Assembly: GCA_013695395.1 (NCBI GenBank)
Contig: JACDAP010000493.1
Location: 1 to 5,770, forward strand
Source of the DNA: Solirubrobacterales bacterium
GTDB taxonomy: Bacteria > Actinomycetota > Thermoleophilia > Solirubrobacterales > Solirubrobacteraceae
Direction: 5' to 3'
DNA length: 5,770 nt
This document shows positions 1 through 5,770 of the stretch, piece after piece (the stretch's first letter is position 1; every line of letters begins with the position of its first letter). The translations under genes were made by a program, and so were the position numbers. A model generated the notes under the pieces. The model worked only from the letters and a program-made list of their open reading frames with translations, did no database searches and was not told where the DNA came from.

Positions 1-327
1 GCCCAGCTCCCGCCGGGCCGGCGCACCGTCGCCCTCTCGCCCTTCGACAACGTCCTCTGCGACCGGGCGCGCACCGCGGAGCTCTTCGGCTTCGACCACC
101 GCCTGGAGATCTACACCCCGCCCGCCAAGCGCCGCTGGGGCTACTACGTGCTCCCGATCCTGCACCGCGAGCGCTTGGTGGCCCGGGCCGACCTGAAGCT
201 CGACCGCGAGGCGGGTCTCCTGCGGGTGCTCTCCTTGCACGAGGAGCCGGGCCGCCGCGCGCCCGCCGCCGTGCAGGAGGCCCTGGAGCGCCTGGCGTCC
301 TGGCGCGGCGCGCGGCTCGCTCCCTGA
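1..327 (+). CDS. YcaQ/AlkX-like winged-helix DNA glycosylase, C-terminal fragment
   Basis: The last 108 codons of a gene that begins before the window; the frame is open from base 1 to the TGA at 325-327. The protein matches the C-terminal part of the HTH_42 (YcaQ/AlkZ-like) family. Visible signatures are [13 protein letters not shown] (residues 12-24), [20 protein letters not shown] (28-47), YYVLPIL (48-54) and a strand-rich end with [14 protein letters not shown] (63-76). The LSPFDN..DR form is typical of the YcaQ/AlkX branch rather than the AlkZ self-resistance branch. Family knowledge: these proteins unhook alkylated bases or interstrand crosslinks in DNA. The N-terminal winged helices and the catalytic QxD/QxQ motif lie outside the window, so activity cannot be judged. 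The C-terminal tail after residue 80 is Arg/Ala-rich and unconserved. It ends 118 bases before the dus start and need not share its promoter. Confidence 0.85.
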   Translation, partial: AQLPPGRRTVALSPFDNVLCDRARTAELFGFDHRLEIYTPPAKRRWGYYVLPILHRERLVARADLKLDREAGLLRVLSLHEEPGRRAPAAVQEALERLASWRGARLAP

Positions 328-358
328 CCGCCGGTCGTGACGCGCTGTGAGGGCATCG

Positions 359-387
359 AATCGTCGATTGTTCCCGCTGGGCGGGAA
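359..387. repeat. Two adjacent small palindromes in the ycaQ-dus spacer
   Basis: AATCG-T-CGATT (359-369) is directly followed, after one base, by TTCCCGC-TGG-GCGGGAA (371-387); both have perfect arms, of 5 and 7 bp. They lie 32 bases after the stop of the upstream gene and about 60 bases before the dus start. The second could form a short hairpin but has no T-run behind it, so it is a poor intrinsic terminator. An operator for a dimeric regulator is equally possible. The repeats are seen; their function is inference. Confidence 0.5.
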
Positions 388-431
388 GAAGTGACAACTC
401 GACGGCCCCAGGAGCCCGGCGGGACCCGGGC

Positions 432-437
432 TACCCT
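432..437 (+). promoter_or_regulatory. Putative -10 box (TACCCT) for dus, leaderless mRNA likely
   Basis: TACCCT fits the actinobacterial TAnnnT -10 pattern. A start site 6-9 bases downstream would fall at about 443-446, on or next to the GTG at 446. No Shine-Dalgarno sequence sits at a useful distance; the AGGAG at 410-414 is more than 30 bases away. No convincing -35 is visible. A 6-bp inverted repeat (GCCCGG 414-419 / CCGGGC 426-431) abuts the box. Confidence 0.35.
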
Positions 438-445
438 GGGCCGCC

Positions 446-1447
446 GTGGCCCTCCCGCCCCTCGACACGCCCTGGCAGCTCGCCCACCTGACGGTGCCCA
501 ACCGGGTTCTCCTGGCGCCCCTGGCCGGGATCGGCAACTGGTGCGTGCGCCTGCAGGCCAAGCGCTACGGGGCGGGCATGGCGGTCTCCGAGATGGTCTC
601 GAGCTTCGCCATCCACTACGGCAACGAGAAGACCTGCGGAGAGATGCTCCGCCTGCACCCCGAGGAGCGGGAGAGCGGCCCGGTAGCCATCCAGCTCTTC
701 GGTCAGGACCCCGAGGTGATGCGCTCCGCGGCCGCCCACGTCGCCGCGACCACTGACGCGGACCTCATCGACCTGAACATGGGCTGCCCGGTCCCGAAGG
801 TCGCCAAGACCGGCGCCGGGGTCGCGATGCTGAAGGACCCCGACACCGCGGTCGCGGTCGCTCGAGCGGCGGCTGAGGGATCGGGCCTGCCGGTGACCGT
901 CAAGCTTCGCAGCGGCCTGGTGAAGGGCGACACGACCTCCGGCTTCGATCTCGCGCACCGCTTGGTCGAGGAGGCCGGCGTCGCCGCGATCGGCTTCCAT
1001 CCCCGCACCGCCCAGGTCCACCACAAGGGCACCCCGGACTACGCGCTGGTCGCCCGACTCGTCGAGAGCCTGCCGGCGCCCGTGATCCTCACCGGCGGCC
1101 TGCACACGGCGCAGGACGTCCACGCCGCCTACGAGCAGACCGGCGCGGCCGCGGTCATGCTCGCTCGCGGTGCGCTCGGTAATCCGTGGCTCTTCGCCGA
1201 GGTGCTCGGCCTGCGCTCCGAGGCGCCGACGCAGGCGGAGATCCTCGAGGAGCTCGACTGGATCATGGACCGCACGGTGGAGCACCTGGGGCCGGTCCGC
1301 GGGGCCCGGGTCCTGCGGAAGTTCTACCCCTGGTACGTCGAGCGGCTGGGCGGCGACAAAGCCCTGCAGAGCGCGCTGCAGCAGACCGATGACATCGCTG
1401 CGGCGAGGGCCGTTCTGGCGGCGCGTCTGCCTTCAGCTCTCGCATAG
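446..1447 (+). CDS. dusB: tRNA-dihydrouridine synthase (Dus family)
   Basis: A 333-residue cytosolic flavoenzyme that reduces uridine to dihydrouridine in the D-loop of tRNA using NADPH and FMN. The TIM-barrel order is complete: VPNRVLLAPLAGIGN (17-31), the substrate loop with QLFG (83-86), the catalytic loop DLIDLNMGCPVPK (106-118) with Cys114 as expected proton donor, VKLRSG (152-157), FHPRTA (184-189) and the phosphate-binding ARGALGNPWLF (240-250). Length is normal for the family. Two motifs differ from the commonest forms: HPRT replaces HGRT, and TGGL (216-219) stands where NGD is usual. The GTG start is chosen because the conserved N-terminus follows at once and a -10-like box lies just upstream. 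The symbol dusB rests on overall form and on the following greA-lysS; the subfamily is less certain than the family. The greA start follows 58 bases after the stop. Confidence 0.93.
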   Translation: MALPPLDTPWQLAHLTVPNRVLLAPLAGIGNWCVRLQAKRYGAGMAVSEMVSSFAIHYGNEKTCGEMLRLHPEERESGPVAIQLFGQDPEVMRSAAAHVAATTDADLIDLNMGCPVPKVAKTGAGVAMLKDPDTAVAVARAAAEGSGLPVTVKLRSGLVKGDTTSGFDLAHRLVEEAGVAAIGFHPRTAQVHHKGTPDYALVARLVESLPAPVILTGGLHTAQDVHAAYEQTGAAAVMLARGALGNPWLFAEVLGLRSEAPTQAEILEELDWIMDRTVEHLGPVRGARVLRKFYPWYVERLGGDKALQSALQQTDDIAAARAVLAARLPSALA

Positions 1448-1458
1448 GTCCCGGCCGC

Positions 1459-1464
1459 TACACT
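1459..1464 (+). promoter_or_regulatory. Putative -10 box (TACACT) for greA-lysS
   Basis: TACACT is a good TAnnnT hexamer in the 58-base spacer after dus, 41 bases before the greA ATG, which would leave a leader of about 35 bases. No clear -35 is visible at 16-18 bases upstream. It suggests that greA-lysS can be transcribed apart from dus. Inference from pattern only. Confidence 0.4.
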
Positions 1465-1495
1465 CCGGCGCCTTTCCGGCCCCGAACCGCTGCAC

Positions 1496-1500
1496 AAGGA
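1496..1500 (+). promoter_or_regulatory. Ribosome-binding site of greA
   Basis: AAGGA lies five bases before the ATG at 1506. It fixes this start over the longer open frame, which runs back into dus out of frame. Confidence 0.65.
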
Positions 1501-1505
1501 CCCGT

Positions 1506-1985
1506 ATGCCGAAGGACGTCATCCTCACCTCCGAAGGTCTCCAGAAGCTCAAGGACGAGCTCGAGGAGCTCTCCACCGTTCGCCGCCGAGAGGTCGCCGA
1601 GCGCATCAAGGAGGCCCGTGAGTTCGGGGACATCACCGAGAACTCCGAGTACGACGACGCCAAGAACGAGCAGGCGATGCTCGAGACGCGCATCCTCACC
1701 CTCGAGGAGCAGCTCCGCTCGGCCTCCGTGGTCAGCAGGGACCAGGTCGACAACGAGGTCGTCCAGGTCGGCAACGCCGTGAGCGTCAAGTTCGACGACT
1801 CCGGCAAGGCGCAGACCTTCACGATCGTCGGCTCCGCCGAGGCCGAGCCCCCGAAGAAGCTCTCGAACGTCTCGCCGGTCGGGCGTGCGCTGATGGGCAA
1901 GCGCAAGGGCGATGAGGTCACGATCTCGCTGCCGAACGGCTCGACGCGCAAGGCGAAGATCACCAAGATCGCTCTCGGCCTCTAG
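1506..1985 (+). CDS. greA: Transcription elongation factor GreA
   Basis: A 159-residue protein, close to the usual 158. GreA enters the secondary channel of RNA polymerase and stimulates cleavage of backtracked transcripts, rescuing stalled complexes. Residues 1-80 form the N-terminal antiparallel coiled coil. The tip motif GDITENSEYDDAKNEQ (41-56) carries Asp42 and Glu45, the acidic pair that positions the catalytic metal. Residues 85-159 form the FKBP-like C-terminal domain, with SPVGRALMGKRKGDEV (123-138) as its conserved polymerase-binding stretch. All key residues are present, which argues for a true GreA and not a Gre-like inhibitor lacking the acidic tip. A good ribosome-binding site precedes the ATG. 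It lies in the same orientation between dus and lysS, only 6 bases before the latter, so co-transcription with lysS is very likely. Confidence 0.96.
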   Translation: MPKDVILTSEGLQKLKDELEELSTVRRREVAERIKEAREFGDITENSEYDDAKNEQAMLETRILTLEEQLRSASVVSRDQVDNEVVQVGNAVSVKFDDSGKAQTFTIVGSAEAEPPKKLSNVSPVGRALMGKRKGDEVTISLPNGSTRKAKITKIALGL

Positions 1986-1991
1986 GCCGTC

Positions 1992-3431
1992 GTGGCCGAC
2001 GACCTCCTCGCCGTCCGGCGGGCCAAGCTCGAGCGGCTGCGCGCGGACGGGATCGACCCGTTCCCGCACGCCTACCCGGGCGTGACCCCGATCGCGGAGG
2101 TCCGCGCGGCCCACTCGGACCTCGAGCCGGGCACGGACACCGAGGTGCAGTACCGGGTCGCGGGGCGCCTGCACGCCCGGCGCGGCCAGGGAAAGATGGC
2201 TTTCCTCGACCTCGACGACCGCTCGGGCCGGCTCCAGCTCCAGGCCAAGCTCGACGTCCTCGGCGCGGAGGCGATGGAGCGGCTGCTCGAGCTCGACCTC
2301 GGCGATCTCGTCGGGATCGACGGCACCGTCTTCATGTCCCGGCGCGGGGAGCTCTCGCTGCGGGTCGACGGCTACGACGTGCTCGCGAAGTCCCTGCGCC
2401 CGCCGCCCGAGAAGCACGCCGGGCTCCAGGACGTCGAGCAGCGCTTCCGCCGCCGGGAGCTCGACCTGATCGGCAACGCGGAGGCCCGCGAGCTGTTCGT
2501 CGCCCGCGCGAAGGTCATCACCGCCGTGCGCCGGGCGCTCGACGAGGACGGCTTCGTCGAGGTCGAGACCCCGGTCCTGCAGCCGCTCTACGGCGGCGCG
2601 CTCGCGCGGCCGTTCACCACGCACCACAACGAGCTCGGCCGCGATCTCTACCTCCGGATCGCCACCGAGCTCTACCTCAAGCGGCTGATCGTCGGCGGCC
2701 TCGAGCGGGTGTACGAGCTGGGCAAGGACTTCCGCAACGAGGGCGTCTCGTTCAAGCACAACCCCGAGTTCACGATGCTCGAGTGGTACGAGGCCTACGC
2801 GGACGTCTACGACGCCGCCGACCGGCTCGAGACACTCGTGCGATCGGTAGCGGTGGCCGTCGGCCACGACGACCCCGAGGTGAGCTTCACCGAGCCGTGG
2901 CGCCGCACGACGCTCGCGCAGGCGATTCTCGACGAGTGCGGCGTGGACATCCTCGCCAACCGCGACGCGGAGGCGTTGGCCGCGGCGATCGGCGACAAGC
3001 TCCCCACCGACGGGCGCACCTGGCCCCAGCTCGTCGACGATCTGCTCTCGAAGTTCGTCGAGCCGACGCTCCAGTCGCCGACCTTCCTCTTCGACTACCC
3101 GGTCGAGCTGTCCCCGTTCGCCAAGGCCCACCGCGAGCACGAGGGGCTCACGGAGCGCTTCGAGATGTTCGCCTACGGGATGGAGCTCGCCAACGCGTTC
3201 TCCGAGCTCAACGACCCCGACGTGCAGCGCGAGCGCTTCGAGGCCCAGGCGCGCTTCAGCGCCGCGGGCGACGAGGAGGCCCAGCCGTACGACGAGGGCT
3301 TCCTGCTCGCCCTCGAGCAGGGCATGCCGCCGACCGGCGGCCTCGGGCTCGGCATCGACCGCCTCGTCATGGCGATGACCGGCAAGCGCTCGATCCGCGA
3401 GGTCGTGCTCTTCCCGGCGATGCGCGACTGA
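1992..3431 (+). CDS. lysS: Lysyl-tRNA synthetase, class II
   Basis: A 479-residue cytosolic enzyme that charges tRNA(Lys) with lysine. An OB-fold anticodon-binding domain comes first (about 54-132), with GRLHARRGQGKMAFLDLDD (58-76). The class II catalytic domain follows: motif 1 region DGFVEVETPVLQ (186-197), GGALARPFTTHHN (201-213), RIATELYLKRLIVGGLERVYELGKDFRNEG (222-251, including motif 2), HNPEFTMLEWYEAYAD (256-271) and motif 3 GLGLGIDRLVM (450-460), ending in VVLFPAMRD. Length is slightly below the usual 490-510, without a missing block. The lysine-pocket region reads GMELANAFSELND (396-408) where the E. coli enzyme has GREIGNGFSELND. The GTG start lies 6 bases after the greA stop without a strong ribosome-binding site, pointing to translational coupling. 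A full-length antisense frame here is a codon-bias shadow. Confidence 0.97.
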   Translation: MADDLLAVRRAKLERLRADGIDPFPHAYPGVTPIAEVRAAHSDLEPGTDTEVQYRVAGRLHARRGQGKMAFLDLDDRSGRLQLQAKLDVLGAEAMERLLELDLGDLVGIDGTVFMSRRGELSLRVDGYDVLAKSLRPPPEKHAGLQDVEQRFRRRELDLIGNAEARELFVARAKVITAVRRALDEDGFVEVETPVLQPLYGGALARPFTTHHNELGRDLYLRIATELYLKRLIVGGLERVYELGKDFRNEGVSFKHNPEFTMLEWYEAYADVYDAADRLETLVRSVAVAVGHDDPEVSFTEPWRRTTLAQAILDECGVDILANRDAEALAAAIGDKLPTDGRTWPQLVDDLLSKFVEPTLQSPTFLFDYPVELSPFAKAHREHEGLTERFEMFAYGMELANAFSELNDPDVQRERFEAQARFSAAGDEEAQPYDEGFLLALEQGMPPTGGLGLGIDRLVMAMTGKRSIREVVLFPAMRD

Positions 3432-3445
3432 CGCGGTCAGCCGCG
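3432..3445 (+). terminator. Weak hairpin directly after lysS
   Basis: CGCGG-TCAG-CCGCG starts at the base after the lysS stop and could form a 5-bp stem with a 4-base loop. There is no T-run, so it is a poor classical terminator. The spot is reasonable because lysS here converges on the minus-strand antitoxin-like gene, only 49 bases away. Confidence 0.25.
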
Positions 3446-3480
3446 CGCCCGTTCGCCGCTTCCTGGCCTTCGCGCGACGG

Positions 3481-3654
3481 TCAGGCGTCGGTGGAAGAGG
3501 AGCCTCGACCGTCCGCAGCTTCCGCGATCGTGCTTGGCAAGAGCAGCAGATATTCGCCGTCCCGACTGAACTCGACCGGCGTCTCGGTCGCCCACCCGAG
3601 CTCTTGACGCAGTTCGATCGGGAGGGTCACACGTCCGCGCTCGTCCATCGTCAC
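3481..3654 (-). CDS. AbrB/MazE/SpoVT-fold antitoxin-like protein (VapB type), orphan
   Basis: A small gene of 57 codons (GTG at 3654, TGA at 3483-3481). The translation opens [21 protein letters not shown], the swapped-hairpin DNA-binding signature of the AbrB/MazE family (GRVTLP, then LRQELG), then has [17 protein letters not shown] (24-40), completing the fold. The tail after residue 40 is short and Ser/Ala-rich, where such antitoxins carry a toxin-binding segment. Family role: bind its own promoter and neutralise a PIN-domain RNase. The start is uncertain: ATG at 3648 would give 55 residues. The frame stays open further upstream (GPLQV before the GTG, also antitoxin-like) without a better start, so the true N-terminus may be damaged. 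About a quarter of its codons end in A or T, far more than in lysS, which suggests recent transfer. No toxin follows it; it converges on lysS. No good ribosome-binding site is seen. Confidence 0.7.
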   Translation of the reverse strand: MTMDERGRVTLPIELRQELGWATETPVEFSRDGEYLLLLPSTIAEAADGRGSSSTDA

Positions 3655-3691
3655 CTGCAGCGGGCCGACGGTAGTACGCGGTGCGGTCGTC

Positions 3692-3838
3692 TCAGCTCCA
3701 GAGCACCGGGACGTCGTAGCGGCTGAGGATCGCGTCGGACGTCACGAGGGTCGCGCGCTCCACGTCGGCTTGGGCGACGAGCAGCCGGTCGAACGGGTCG
3801 CGATGGTGGTCGGGAAGGAGGCGGACCGCCCATGCGTG
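3692..3838 (-). pseudogene. VapC-type PIN-domain toxin, 5'-truncated remnant
   Basis: The minus-strand frame ending at the TGA 3694-3692 encodes [20 protein letters not shown], then [25 protein letters not shown], the C-terminal third of VapC-like PIN RNases. HRDPFDRLL and TLVTSD are diagnostic and supply two of the usual acidic positions. The N-terminal part with the first Asp (LLDTH-type) and the central Glu is missing: the frame stays open upstream to about 3976, but that stretch (Arg/Ser/Pro-rich) does not resemble a PIN domain, and neither other minus frame supplies the lost part. No ATG is available in frame. An active nuclease is therefore unlikely. It lies upstream of the antitoxin-like gene, 37 bases between stop and GTG, opposite to the usual antitoxin-first order. 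The left boundary is approximate. Confidence 0.65.
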
Positions 3839-3845
3839 CCCATCG

Positions 3846-3867
3846 CCCTGGCCAGCTTCGGCCAGGG
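3846..3867. repeat. Perfect 8-bp inverted repeat
   Basis: CCCTGGCC and GGCCAGGG are separated by the six bases AGCTTC, giving a stable hairpin. It lies just beyond the point where resemblance of the minus-strand frame to PIN toxins ends, so it may mark a rearrangement junction. It could also end minus- or plus-strand transcripts, although no T-run follows. Confidence 0.5.
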
Positions 3868-3902
3868 GGCGCCACGTGCGGCTCAAGAGGGGGTGCGGTG
3901 GA

Positions 3903-3925
3903 TTGACCCTCTGGGAGAGAGTCAA
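3903..3925. repeat. Imperfect inverted repeat (TTGAC-c-CTCT / AGAG-a-GTCAA)
   Basis: Nine of ten positions in the arms pair, around a GGG centre. It is an isolated dyad about 110 bases upstream of the putative hydroxylase -35 and could be an operator, a hairpin or a scar of a mobile element. Only the symmetry is seen; any role is inference. Confidence 0.45.
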
Positions 3926-4012
3926 AGCGCCACACGTCCGCGAGCGCCGCGCCGATGACGCGCGCCGCCGTGCCAAGTCGACCCTCCGATGTGACGATCT
4001 GACAGCAGGGCT

Positions 4013-4042
4013 TTGCAGTGCGACGGGCTCCGGGCGTATGGT
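4013..4042 (+). promoter_or_regulatory. Putative promoter of the molybdenum hydroxylase operon
   Basis: TTGCAG (4013-4018) and TATGGT (4037-4042) are separated by 18 bases. The -10 fits TAnnnT and the -35 keeps TTG. A start near 4049 would give a leader of about 35 bases, enough for the ribosome-binding site found there. Confidence 0.45.
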
Positions 4043-4068
4043 CGGTGAGAGCCATTCGACACCCCGTC

Positions 4069-4074
4069 AAGGAG
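4069..4074 (+). promoter_or_regulatory. Ribosome-binding site of the hydroxylase small subunit
   Basis: AAGGAG, nine bases before the ATG at 4084, is the best Shine-Dalgarno sequence in the window. It decides for this ATG over an in-frame GTG at 4018, which lies upstream of the likely -10 box. Confidence 0.75.
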
Positions 4075-4083
4075 CGAACCCGC

Positions 4084-4559
<476 letters not shown>

Positions 4560-4563
<4 letters not shown>

Positions 4564-5770
4564 GCACGGTCGAGAGCACCGAGCCGCACGTCGGCCGTTC
4601 CCTGCGCCGCAAGGAGGATCCGCGGCTGATCACCGGGCAGGCCACCTACGTCGACGACATCCAGATCACCGGGATGCTTCACGCGGCGATCATCCGCTCG
4701 CCGGAGGCCCACGCCACCATCGTGTCCATCGACGCGAGCGCCGCCGAGGCACGGGACGACGTCGTCGCCGTCTACACCGGCGAGGACATGGCCGACCTCC
4801 TGGCGCCGCTGCCGATGGCCTGGGCGCCCGAGGGCGTCGAGGTCCACAACCCTGAGCACTGGCCGCTCGCGCGCGGCGTCGTCAAGCACGTCGGCGATCC
4901 CGTCGCGGTGGTGCTCGCCACCGACCGTGGCGTCGCCGTCGACGCCACGGAGGACGTGCTCGTCGAGTACGACCCGCTCCCGGTCGTCACGAACATCGAG
5001 ACGGCGCTCGAGGAGGGCGCGAACCTCGTCCACGAGCAGTTCGGCACGAACAAGGTCCACACGTGGCAGCTCGGTGGCGGCGACATGGACGCGGGCTTCG
5101 CCGAGGCCGACGTGATCGTCGAGCGGCGCGTGGTCAACCACCGCATCTCGGGCGCGCCGATCGAGCCCCGCGGCGTGCTCGCCGACTACAAGGCCGGCTC
5201 GGTCACCGTGCACACCTCGACGCAGGTCCCGCACTTCGTCCGCCTGTTCATGGGAATGATCCTCGGGATCTCCGAGCAGCAGGTCCGGATCATCGCTCCG
5301 GAGGTCGGCGGCGGCTTCGGGGCCAAGCTCCAGGTCACCGGGGAGGAGATGCTCTGCGCCTGGGCCTCCCGCAAGACCGGGCGGCCGGTCAAGTGGATCG
5401 AGACCCGCTCGGAGCACATGGCGGTCTGCCATCACGGCCGCGACCAGGTCGCCACCGTGAAGCTCGGAGCCAAGAGGGACGGCACGCTCACCGCGCTGCA
5501 CGCCGACATCCTGGCCGACATGGGGGCCTACCTCATGTTGCTCACGCCGACGATCCCGGCGCTCGGCGCGTTCGTCATGGGGGGCGTCTACAAGATCCCG
5601 GCGATCACCACGGACATCACGGGCGTCTTCACGAACAAGGTGGCGACGGACGCCATCCGCGGCGCCGGCCGGCCCGAGGCGACGCACATGATGGAGGTCT
5701 GCATGGATCAGCTCGCCGACGAGCTGGGCATGGATCGCTTGGAGCTGCGGCGCAAGAACTTCATCGGTGC
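4560..5770 (+). CDS. Molybdenum hydroxylase large (molybdopterin) subunit, CoxL form II-like, 3' end outside window
   Basis: The ATG at 4560 overlaps the small-subunit stop; the frame is open for 403 codons to the window edge, about half of the usual 770-800 residues. The N-terminal a/b hammerhead domain is clear: [24 protein letters not shown] (11-34), [11 protein letters not shown] (42-52), [11 protein letters not shown] (110-120). The Mo-cofactor-binding domain follows with GAPIEPRG (198-205), TQVPHFVR (221-228), EVGGGFGAK (248-256), [11 protein letters not shown] (277-287) and the active-site loop [11 protein letters not shown] (364-374). That loop lacks the Cys of true form I CO dehydrogenases (AYxCSFR) and resembles form II (AYRGAGR), with Ile for Tyr. 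The catalytic Glu near the C-terminus is outside the window. Small-then-large order without an FAD gene upstream fits S-L-M type operons. The substrate is unknown; CO, purines, aldehydes and N-heterocycles are all possible. Confidence 0.93.

Larger units (their letters stand above)
3839..4011. other. Non-coding stretch between toxin remnant and the hydroxylase promoter
   Basis: No frame on either strand here looks like a real protein; the open frames have mixed third-position composition and no recognisable motif. The stretch holds two inverted repeats, listed separately. One minus-strand frame reads [24 protein letters not shown] at about 3919-3990 and could be a helical fragment of a lost gene, but I cannot assign it. 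Best read as decayed accessory DNA between two housekeeping or metabolic units. Confidence 0.45.

Noticed and set aside
431..1285. 284-codon minus-strand open frame over dus
   Set aside because: Same shadow pattern; the plus frame has the complete Dus motif series.
1170..1505. Longer N-terminal extension of GreA reaching back into dus
   Set aside because: The extension is out-of-frame dus sequence rich in Arg; GreA of normal length begins at 1506 with a good ribosome-binding site.
1458..3140. 560-codon open frame on the minus strand, antisense to greA and lysS
   Set aside because: It is low-complexity, rich in Leu, Arg, Glu, Val, Asp and Gly, with no domain. It mirrors the GC-rich third positions of the obvious plus-strand genes, so it is a codon-bias shadow.
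2783..3607. Plus-strand open frame running from inside lysS past its stop
   Set aside because: Arg/Pro/Gly-rich out-of-frame reading of lysS; nothing recognisable in the part beyond the lysS stop.
3770..3958. Plus-strand 62-codon frame in the spacer
   Set aside because: No motif, no ribosome-binding site, and it is antisense to the PIN remnant, which has recognisable family sequence.
4018..4083. Upstream GTG start for the small subunit
   Set aside because: It precedes the likely -10 box and adds 22 unconserved residues; the ATG at 4084 has the strong AAGGAG site.

Overview
The window is very GC-rich, with third codon positions almost all G or C in the long genes, GTG starts and weak or absent Shine-Dalgarno sites. 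This suggests a high-GC actinobacterium. The style of the tRNA-modification, lysyl-tRNA synthetase and molybdenum-hydroxylase proteins would suit the Thermoleophilia/Solirubrobacterales, but that placement is inference, since no rRNA is present.

Layout: (1) 1-327 (+) is the C-terminal end of a YcaQ/AlkX-type winged-helix DNA glycosylase. (2) 328-445 is a short spacer holding two adjacent small palindromes and a -10-like box so close to the next start that a leaderless mRNA is likely. (3) 446-3431 (+) is an informational block: a tRNA-dihydrouridine synthase, transcription elongation factor GreA and class II lysyl-tRNA synthetase. A separate promoter-like box lies in front of greA. The same dus-greA-lysS order is familiar from Firmicutes, so this looks like an old conserved neighbourhood for translation and transcription fidelity. 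(4) 3432-4083 is a low-density island. It contains a small intact AbrB/MazE-fold antitoxin-like gene on the minus strand (3481-3654). Upstream of it, in the opposite of the usual order, is a 5'-truncated VapC/PIN toxin remnant (about 3692-3838). The rest is non-coding DNA with two good inverted repeats. (5) 4084-5770 (+) is a promoter and strong ribosome-binding site followed by two overlapping genes (ATGA) for a molybdenum hydroxylase of the xanthine dehydrogenase / aerobic CO dehydrogenase superfamily: the 2[2Fe-2S] small subunit and the N-terminal 403 residues of the large molybdopterin subunit, which runs off the window.

The small and large subunits would form part of an (S-M-L)2 oxidoreductase passing electrons from the Mo cofactor through two FeS clusters to an FAD subunit, which is not seen here and may lie downstream. 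The active-site loop is AIRGAGR, closer to the form II (AYRGAGR) proteins than to true form I CO dehydrogenase (AYxCSFR), so the substrate is unknown.

I did not find a clearly new system. The most unusual parts are the decayed and reordered toxin-antitoxin remnant and the palindrome-bearing spacers. No tRNA, rRNA, CRISPR array, insertion sequence or integrase is visible.
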